Of a stretch of DNA of 64,000 nt, positions 35,622 to 64,000 are shown piece after piece. The DNA lies in NCBI GenBank assembly GCA_022457155.1, contig JAJGOT010000260.1, positions 868,001-932,000 on the forward strand, written 5' to 3'. The translations under genes and the position numbers were made by a program. This stretch comes from Cladopsammia gracilis (lineage: Eukaryota > Cnidaria > Anthozoa > Scleractinia > Dendrophylliidae). Numbering within the stretch: the stretch's first letter is position 1; every line of letters begins with the position of its first letter. The notes beneath the pieces were generated by a model. The model did no database searches. It saw only the letters and a list, made by a program, of their open reading frames with translations, and was not told where the DNA came from.

Positions 35622-35827
35622 AAACAGTATTAACATTTGTTCATCAGTTTTGTTCTATGCTGATTACGGAATTAATGATAAACCTTTTACTCCCAAAGAC
35701 TTATGCTAAGACCAAAAATCTTTCTAAAAAGTATAAAAATAAGCCCCTCCATATGGTTACAGTTGTACATTCTTCAAAACAGTCATACAAGATTCAAAGT
35801 AAGCCAGCCATTGTTGCCTTTTCCAGG

Positions 35828-35911
35828 TAGCCTGTTCCAGGCGTTCAGATTGTGGGAGCGACGCAAAGGAAAATTGCAAGCGGAAAAAAGGGCTGCGCCA
35901 GGAACAGGCTA
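35828..35911. mobile_element. 84-bp hairpin MITE in the 3' UTR of the pseudoprotease gene
   Basis: TAGCCTGTTCCAGGCG at the left pairs with CGCCAGGAACAGGCTA at the right. It lies between the stop codon and the putative polyadenylation signal. Confidence 0.75.
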
Positions 35912-36237
35912 GTGTGCAAGCTAAGCTACAATAACAATTCATACAAAATCGCAGCCGTGAATGATTTTGAAAAAAAAAAATGTTTAAATAATTAAAAACG
36001 CTAACGAAGGTAATCTTAAAAACAGATTGGTTGAAGGTTTTAACCAGGGAGTAAGACGGTTAAGAAGGATTACAAGAAACAAACAAACATAAGGTAAATA
36101 TGTCTCCCTTTTCGGGAAACTGATAACAAAACAACAAGAAGCCTTACTACAGTTTTGAGACGAAAATATTCCCATAACAAACCCTGTTAGTGCCTGCAAT
36201 TCCTCACCACAACAGAAATATAAAAAGGGCTATGAAA

Positions 36238-36243
36238 AATAAA
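36238..36243 (+). promoter_or_regulatory. Putative polyadenylation signal of the pseudoprotease gene
   Basis: AATAAA about 620 bp after the stop codon at 35621. It is the first canonical hexamer I found downstream. Confidence 0.4.
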
Positions 36244-36249
36244 GAAACG

Positions 36250-38146
36250 ATTCCTTATAAACGCTCTAATGTTTTGAAAGGCTCAAAAAGCTTTTAATCA
36301 TATCTTCTGCAAAACGGTTTGCGCAAGGTTTGATAATTATTAGCCTATATATATCTCGGTCATTTTATATCTCAGAAAATTGTGGTCATTCACACTAAGC
36401 AAACAATCCACTGCATACAGTCGTTAACACCGCCATCAGTAGCATGCTAATACTGGGCCCGAGTAATAATAGGCACTGCATACGGTCATTAACACTGCCA
36501 TGCTAATGCTGGGAGAAATAAAAGGCAGTAACGTGGCAATACGTTTCTTGTTCGGTTTTGTTGTGTTATCATTACATAGTAATTTTAATAATTCATCTAT
36601 ACATGCGAAAAGTCTCACATTGATTTATTTTTGTAGCCCGCGTTTATGTCTGTGTATATTTTAGGTGATCCTATGGTGAATGTTTTTTGTTAGGCAACAG
36701 GGAAAATGTTTTAATGACTTTATTAAACGTTCTCTCAGGGATTTTCAGGCCAATTTACAATTCATATTATTGTAACTTGGTTTATTCTTCAGAAGTTCCC
36801 GAAGTAAATTGTACACATCTTAAAAAAATACATAGTGACCAAAGAACAGCACCACACACACCACACTATTTGTTTGGTTTCTTTTGAATTGCTATAAGCC
36901 AAGTGTATCAGTTCTGATAACAGAGCTCGTAACTTCCTCCTATGTTTTGTTGTCCTGACGTTGGAATTAGTACTACTGTCATTCTGTTTAAGCGTATCGC
37001 TGGCGTTTAAGTCAGTTTATATAAAGTGCTCTATATTAGGTAACAGTTAAATATATTCTGCTCTCCTATGAGAAAACAAAGCAATGATTGGTTAGGATTT
37101 TTCCTAATTAGTAATCAGTGCACTAGCGTCATTTTCTATTAAACTACACAATTTTATATACAGAATTCAAGAGGAAAGACGAGGGAATTCTTTGTCAGAA
37201 TTTCCAAATGCGTTTGTGAAAAGACAGGCTACGCACGGTGTCAAGAATGAATAACAATAAAGACAAAAAAGCTTTCTATGAAAGCGTTTTCACATTTCAG
37301 TTTTGCAGCACTATTTGTTTTTCCTTCACCTCCGTGTCTGTCTGTATGTCCGTAAAATAACTATTTTAATTCCCAAATTCTTCCTCTAATTTTAATGAAT
37401 ATCAATTAATAAAAGTAAGAACTAAATTCCATAAAAATGAAATTCGTGTTTATGTAAATATGTAAAGGATTTGCCATAAAAAGACGTTCAAATGCATCCG
37501 TTTCCACGCTAAATGTTCGCCACATTCATGCTTTGTGTATTTTGATTTTGTTACATATATTTATTAGATATGTGTGGTAGCGGTCTCGTTTCAGCTCTTG
37601 CCACCACACCCAGACCCGAATTTACATACATATATTACGTATTTCAGATAGCATCACGATTTCCGCCCGGTCTTTTACGAAAATGAACAAATTTAGTTTC
37701 CCTTTTCGGGAAACTGATAACAGAACAAAGAGCCTTACTGCCGTTTTGGCAAGGACACCCAACAAGGAATTCACAGGGAACCCAACAAGGAATGTGTAGG
37801 AAAATGTGAAAGTGTCTCTTTGTGAAAGCAAGAGAAAATAATTGGACAGAGAGGGAGTCTCCCAGTCATGCCTTTAGGATATCTTAATTGCAAAAAAGTT
37901 ATTTTTAGTAACAAACCAATGCGGAAACATTTTCCGGTGAGCTGGTTGACTTCCGGAAGACTTGCTTTCTTGAATCAGCTCGTCAAATCGTGGCGGAGTC
38001 AACAAATTAAAAAAAAAGGCAACCATCGCGGTGGTAATTTCGCATGTAAAAAAGAAAGTAAAATGGTCCTGTTTGAGCAAAGAACGTTATATAGTATTAC
38101 AGCTGCTGGATACATAGATCTCCATCTGTCTTAAAACACAAGCAAA
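36250..38146. other. Intergenic stretch with small duplications
   Basis: No gene. CCCTTTTCGGGAAACTGATA and the following 40 bp occur at about 36104-36160 and again at 37698-37750. Two diverged tandem copies of an ACTGCATAC(A/G)GTC(G/A)TTAACA unit lie at 36411-36512. Confidence 0.5.
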
Positions 38147-38460
38147 TTGTCAAATTGTCAAACTGTCAAGTCTTTAACGCATGTAATAAATCTATCATTA
38201 ATCCAAGCAAAGTTTCCTGATAGCCTTAAGATTGCAAAGGTTGTTCCAGTCTTTCAACAGGGTTCTCAAATGCTTTGCACTAATTATCGTCCAATCTCAG
38301 TGCTCTCTGCATTGAGTAAAATTTTTGAAAAATGCGTACTTAACCAAATAATGTTTTACATTACTTTCCACGATGTTATAATTATGGTTTTAGATCAGGA
38401 AAAAATACCAATGACTGTTTAGTTGATTTAATTGAACAAATTACCATAAGCCTTGATAAT
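38147..38460 (+). mobile_element. LINE reverse-transcriptase fragment (plus strand)
   Basis: Encodes FPDSLKIAKVVPVFQQGS and NYRPISVLSALSKIFEKC, the conserved RT fingers block of CR1/L2-like LINEs, then a frameshifted continuation. It is a small fragment next to an oppositely oriented LINE of another family. Confidence 0.85.
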
Positions 38461-38879
38461 GGCGAATTTGTTGGAAGGTCTTGAAGATGCATCCAGAATC
38501 GAAGCATATTTCGGTAAATTAGTGATTTCAAAGAAATTCTCCCAACTTCGGTTCCGAGCAGCTACATTAGGCGCTCGTTTATTGAGATCAAGATTGAATT
38601 TAAAAAATTGTGAATGGAGCCTCTCAACTGGGTCTTTTTCCCATTTTTCAAAATTAAGTGAGTTATAAGCTCCCTATATTTCAGAGTTATAGTAATATAG
38701 GTGAAAAAAGAGTGTCAAATAGTTTATTACAAATTCTGATAGGCAGCTTAGAAAAATCCAAAAAACGTTTTGTCGCAAAGATTGAACGTCTTGTTTTATC
38801 AACAGATTTCATTTTAGAGTTTGAAAAACTGCCATAACTAGAAATAGTGGAGCCCAGATATGTAGTCTTGCACTATATC
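38461..38879. other. Unassigned sequence between two LINE fragments
   Basis: Part is probably decayed LINE 3' sequence of the minus-strand copy; no open frame with a recognisable domain. Confidence 0.35.
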
Positions 38880-39746
38880 AATCTGTGAATCATTTAAGAC
38901 AAATGAATAATTCTGTAAAGTCGACTTTCTAGTTTTTTTTTTTTGAAAAATGACAACTTTGGGTTTCTTTTTGTATTTACTGACATCATCCAATCTTTAC
39001 AGAATTGTTGCATAGAGTTAATACATTTTTGAAGACCGCTGGAACAAAGATTGAACAACAGTGGAGTCAAAATACATCCCTGACGCACTCCTCTGTTATA
39101 TTTGAAGTATGCAGACCCCATATATTTCCTGACTTGATACAACAAAGGGTTTTTGAATACATTGTAGAAATTAGGCGGAAGAATTGTCCACCTATCTTGT
39201 AATTCAGTAATTTCTTTAATAAACCTAGGTGCCAAATTAAGTCAAACGCTTTTCGAAAGTCTACAAAACAACAAAAAGGTTTTCCCTGTGTTTTGTTCGT
39301 GACATATTTATCAATAAGGGTGTGCAATGAAAAAATGTGATCTGCAGTTCTGTTGCCTGGCAGAAACCCAATCTGAGAGGGATGTAAAATTTACTTGTTT
39401 TTTTAAAAAAAGCCTGTAGTCTCGTGTTAAGAATAGAGCAAAACAATTTTCCAAGGCAACTTGAGACACAGATACCTCAGTCTATAATTTGATGGGTCTG
39501 ATTTGACCTGCAGATGTCAGGATAGTTACCTGATTTCCAAATAAGGTTAAATAGCTTGACTAAGACAGAAAGTAGTTTGATTTTCCCACATTTGAGCATC
39601 TCATTTCGAATTCTATCGATACCTGGTGCTATCTTATTTTTTAGATTTTCATCGCTTTTTGTATTTCGTCTTGAGTTATCTCTAAATCTAAGGATGTATT
39701 TAACGAATCGGATATATCTCCAACTTGAGTATTTCTCACAATTGTT

Positions 39747-40461
39747 AGGGAAGGTACGTTTTTTCTTGGAGGGTGGAGGGGGGGGGGGGAGCGCTGGGGC
39801 CTCAGAGGGGAGGGTCATCAGTGAAAGTGAGCACCAAAAGGCAAGGGCCATACCTCATGTGAGCTATTCAAGGGAGGATCACACATCTTTTCCAGAATTT
39901 TTTAATGAGAAGTTTTGTGATGTTGCTTTCCATTTTTCTTACAGATTAAGTTTTTCTTTTCACCTACTTTGATTTAACTTTGTGTTTTATTATAGGTACT
40001 AGGTTCTTATACATGTCTATATTATGCCATGGCACACAGTTTTCGAAAGAAGCGCGTGTATTTTCCCTTAGATATTTTATGTTCAAAACTTTTATAATAG
40101 TCAAGGTTTATACTTCCATATTCAAACTTCAGCTGTAAAACGTAAAATTCCCACACTGATTGTTCGCATTTTCCTTGTTTCAGCGCGCACACATTCAATA
40201 TCGAGATATATTTATTTGTATTCAAACACTTTGCGTTCACAAGCGAAACGTTCTGAGGTTTCTACAGCATGGAACATACCATGTAGTAGGGAGGGGAGGG
40301 TCGCACTTTTGTCAGTCACCTAAAGGTGGGGGGTCAGGAGTTTTTCTTTAAAAACGCAGGGGGGGGGGGGGGGGGCAACACTTTTATGGAAATAAAAAAT
40401 GCCAAAATTCCCCAGCCTTCTCCCCCCCCCCCCCCCCCCAAGAAAAAAACGTACCTTCCCT
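39747..40461. mobile_element. Inverted-repeat element in the LINE, AGGGAAGGTACGTTTTTTC ends
   Basis: The left AGGGAAGGTACGTTTTTTCT is complementary to the right AGAAAAAAACGTACCTTCCC. A G-run follows the left end and a C-run precedes the right end, so the stem includes G:C homopolymers. No transposase seen. Confidence 0.85.
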
Positions 40462-40952
40462 TATTTGATCTGGAGAGAGTTTTGTCTTCTTCAACCAATG
40501 AATGTAGGTTGCTGAAGTGTGTAAAAATTCGTTTACTGGGATAGGGTGGTTGTTCTTGTTTTTCGTAGTTGTTATTTATAAAGATTTCAATTTAGACCAA
40601 AACTGTTTTGAATAGTCTTTCACATTAACAAGAGTATCGATTTGATCGTTGTAGAATTTTTGTTTCTTCATTCTCAGAAGTGATTTGTACGTTTTATTCA
40701 CATCATTATATCTTTGGCGCAGATATATGTCTAATGGTGCCATGTGAAGTCTACTGGATGATTTTTTTTGTGTAATTTCCGCACTGATTTACACTCATTA
40801 TCAAACCAAACTGGAGAGTCCTTGTTCTTTTCCGATTTCTTTCTTGATTTTGATAGTTGTAGAGACGTTTTTGCGGCAGACTCAATGATATGATTAAATT
40901 CCGACACTGCTTCATTAACGTCATCAAAAGTGTATTGAAAATCCTTGTTATT

Positions 40953-41249
40953 AGGGATGGACCATTAGAAAAGTGATTGGGGGGGAGGGGGGGGGGGGGG
41001 GCTTTGGGAGAGGCAAGAAATTTTTTTTTGTCCACCTAAGGTGGAAATCTTTTTTTTTTTTTCACTCGATGGCTAATTTTTTTTTTATAGTTTATTTTTT
41101 AATTGTCCTTGGGCAGATTTTTTTTTTTGCGATAATGCGTGGGAATTTTTTTTCCTTAATAATTTACTGGGAAATTTTTTTTTTTGCTTTTGCCCTACCC
41201 TCCCCCTCCCCCCCCCCCCCCCCCATCACTTTTCTAATGGTCCATCCCT
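40953..41249. mobile_element. Inverted-repeat element in the LINE, AGGGATGGACC ends
   Basis: The left AGGGATGGACCATTAGAAAA is complementary to the right TTTTCTAATGGTCCATCCCT, with a G-run (40979-41000) and a C-run (41208-41224) just inside. The interior has T-rich stretches repeated every 40-50 bp. It is inserted in one of two tandem copies of a LINE segment. Confidence 0.88.
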
Positions 41250-41259
41250 TATAATTAAA

Positions 41260-41462
41260 TTGATTTATCAAATGGCTCACTTCCGGAGAATCAAGAGCAT
41301 CGCTGAATTTAATATTCGAATCTTCTTTCCACAGAAAAAGTGTATTGAAAATCCTTGTTATTATTGAAAATCCTTGTTATTAAATTAATTTATCAAATGG
41401 CTCACTTCCGGAGAATCAAGAGCATCGCTGAATTTAATATTCGAATCTTCTTTCCACAGAAA
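41260..41462. repeat. Local tandem duplication of a LINE segment
   Basis: About 75 bp (TTTATCAAATGGCTCACTTC ... CTTTCCACAGAAA) occur at about 41269-41340 and 41388-41462. The linking AAAGTGTATTGAAAATCCTT also occurs before the MITE at 40928-40947, so the duplicated unit included the MITE target. Confidence 0.85.
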
Positions 41463-42574
41463 TTGCAGCTGAAGCGAATGAAGCTCGGTATTATTTGTAC
41501 AAGCAATTTTGATTGGACGCGAGATGTTAAGCCAACCTATAAGTTGAGAATGATCCCATAACGGGGAAGGTTGTTTTACAACGAAACTATCAAAGGACTT
41601 ATTCTTCGTTTTCACATGACGTCATAAAAATTCACAAATCTAAAGTATAAGTCCTACAAAGCTGTTTCTAATATGGTATGTGGATACAAGTGTTATCTTT
41701 CCCAAAAAGTTTCAGGTTTTAACGATGTTTTGCTTCCGATTTATAAAGGTTTTAAATGTGGCACGCAATTCGTCACCGTGAAAAGTAAACAAATCTGAAT
41801 CAGCTGAAAGTTACTGTTTGTATTATAAGTGCTTATAAGCCGAGTTAATGGAGCTTATAGCAAATACTATATTTTTTATTTGATTTTTGGTGTAATTAAA
41901 ACATTGAATGTTTGGCCGCCATGCTTGTGCCCCTGAGTGGGGCACAAAGATATCAAAGATGACCGCTCCATGCATTTCTTACTACAAATGTCTAATACTC
42001 ATTCGCCTGGCTCTTGAACGAAATGTTTTTGCGCTTCAAAATTTGGCCAAGATGTGTAGTTATAAACTCTCTACAATTCTATAAACATTTTGGATTCGAA
42101 ATCTATTGTTTAATCTTTCTGAAGTTTGATATGACGTAAGTGAAAACCAAGAATACAAATTTTGACTAACAATGATATAATCGACGGTGCTAATTCCTTG
42201 GAAACCATTGAAAGTGATTCTTCCTAGTGAGTCTCCTTTCGTTCTTCCATTAAAAATCCGTAAATCTAATGCTTTGCATATTTCTATCAACGACTTTCCG
42301 TTACTATTCACCTGACCATCTAAGTTTTTTTTCTTTTAATCATATTAGAATCCAACGGAAGGCAATCTACAGGAGCATGAATTGAACTGTCTTCCTAAAT
42401 AAAGTCATTTAAATTTCCTGTGCGGGCATTTAAATCTCCTGCTAATATTACGTTTCCATTGCGTTGAAAAAAAAATTATGTCATTTGCTAAATCGGAAAA
42501 TGTATCAGGGTTAAAATACGGATTTCAAAATTTGTCAAAAATGTGTCTGGGTGGCCTCGGTTCGTGTGGTCGCA

Positions 42575-42632
42575 CTGTAAAACCTCTTAAAATTTCATTA
42601 AAATTCAGGTAAAACCCCACCTTAAGTTAACT
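42575..42632. repeat. Terminus of TTAA-element family 3
   Basis: Reverse complement of 21413-21470: CATTAAAATTCAGGTAAAACC followed by CCACCTTAA. Only one end recognised here. Confidence 0.6.
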
Positions 42633-42720
42633 AAAGAGGAATCAATCGTTTGGGTTGATTATATATTTTTGCTACGCACCTTAATATTAAGGATTATGTT
42701 TACGATAAGCAAAATCACCT

Positions 42721-43093
42721 ACTGTCACAGACGGGCTGCGTGACAAACTTTGAATGTTTACGCAGTACCACCCCCAAAGTTATTTCATACATGATGGCAT
42801 GGAATGTCAAAAAAATCGCTACCACCCCCAGTAAATATCCCTTCAAATCATCCCAGTGGGCTAAAGTAAAATCTTCTTGCTCACCCCCACCTTGTAAGTG
42901 TAACTCGATGCTGCATGCTGACTTGACATGCCATGAAAGGCAACACCACCTTTGGAAACCCTCCAACTATTTTTTTTTAAGCCAGACATGGTTTACATTT
43001 TTCGTCGTAGATAACAAGTCCTTGTGCGTTGGCGTCCGTTTCAGCTACGCCGACGTAACACGTACTAACATGTTCCTGTTCAGCTGTGACAGT
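42721..43093. mobile_element. Possible inverted-repeat element upstream of gene 2
   Basis: ACTGTCACAG (42721-42730) and CTGTGACAGT (43084-43093) are exact complements around about 350 bp. Short inverted repeats and no certain target duplication make this tentative. It ends 138 bp before the start codon of gene 2. Confidence 0.45.
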
Positions 43094-43230
43094 AATCTGG
43101 AATGACAGTAATTTGAGGAGCTCCCGTGGCGAAGCGTTTCAGTTCCCAACTTCAAGACGCAATCAAGACGCGTGAATCACTCTTTCTTTGATCTCGAAGC
43201 CATTACATGCGTATATTATTTGTGTACAAC

Positions 43231-63741
<20,511 letters not shown>

Positions 63742-63868
63742 GTATGCAATTGGCTGTGGGTGAACGAGAAAGAAGGAGCGTGCTGCCTTTACGATCTTTT
63801 TGCAAAAAATTACACTTTCAAAACTTTGGTTTCAAAAGCTAGAATTTCATATTTATTTATATCACATT

Positions 63869-63876
<8 letters not shown>

Positions 63877-63919
<43 letters not shown>
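63877..63919. repeat. (TA)n microsatellite
   Basis: About 21 uninterrupted AT units after the last exon in the window. Confidence 0.95.
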
Positions 63920-63921
<2 letters not shown>

Positions 63922-64000
63922 AGTTGATATGCACGCCTATCGACAGAGTGCTCAATAGAAGAACTAGAGCGTTATAATCGAGGTGAACTGATCAACTGAA

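Larger units (their letters stand above)
38880..42480 (-). mobile_element. LINE (endonuclease + reverse transcriptase), minus strand, decayed and MITE-interrupted
   Basis: Read on the minus strand: an APE-type endonuclease with GDLNARTG (about 42445-42420), then GRITFNGFQGISTVDYIIVS (about 42240-42170); a linker with PVWFDNECKSVRKLHKKN (about 40830-40770); and the reverse transcriptase with NKIAPGIDRIRNEML, FVDFRKAFDLIWH and GVRQGCILTPLLFNL (about 39130), then LQKCINSMQQFCKDWM. Several frameshifts are present. The stretch between GCILTPLLFNL and LQKCINS is too short to hold the catalytic YADD box, so the RT is inactivated by deletion. Two inverted-repeat elements interrupt the copy. Confidence 0.88.

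Noticed and set aside
40973..41254. Phe- and Gly-rich 93-codon ORF
   Set aside because: Produced by T- and G-runs inside the inverted-repeat element at 40953-41249.

Overview
The window is metazoan genomic DNA: intron-rich genes with GT-AG introns and symmetrical phase-1 domain exons, set in AT-rich DNA crowded with short inverted-repeat transposons, LINE remnants, a tRNA-derived SINE and microsatellites. The cysteine-rich secreted proteins and the transposon mix (SGNH-hydrolase retroelement, 2A-bearing element, many TTAA-flanked MITEs) suggest an anthozoan cnidarian, most likely a stony coral. That is inference; no species marker is visible.

Layout. From 1 to about 23.4 kb I find no host gene. 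It is a transposon graveyard: a 2A plus cysteine-peptidase-like ORF fragment at the left edge; a 2.5-kb foldback element with MITEs nested inside it; a decayed retroelement on the minus strand with an SGNH-hydrolase ORF and an envelope-like membrane ORF, split by two insertions; a LINE 3' end with a hairpin element inserted in it; and two TTAA-flanked elements sharing one TTAA site.

From 23,467 to 35,621 (+) lies a seven-exon gene for a secreted 438-residue protein: signal peptide, one CCP/Sushi domain, one calcium-binding-type EGF domain, and a trypsin-fold domain in which all three catalytic residues are replaced (His to Asn, Asp to Asn, Ser to Ile). The C42-C58 disulfide beside the active site is also gone, but the two-chain cleavage site and interchain cysteines remain. 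This is a haptoglobin-like pseudoprotease architecture, and the cleavage site matches a furin consensus.

From 36 to 43 kb are LINE remnants of two families in opposite orientations, with MITEs inserted. From 43,231 (+) to beyond the window edge lies a second secreted-protein gene: signal peptide, an eight-cysteine WAP-like domain, then at least 14 CCP modules, each on its own phase 1-1 exon (891 residues so far, 3' end missing). A three-exon block has been duplicated in it (CCP8-9-10 to CCP12-13-14), and half of the CCP6 exon has been triplicated within 400 bases.

Together, two adjacent co-oriented CCP genes, one a catalytically dead clip-type molecule and the other a complement-regulator-like CCP chain, look like an extracellular recognition or immune locus. 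No functional link between them is shown by sequence alone.
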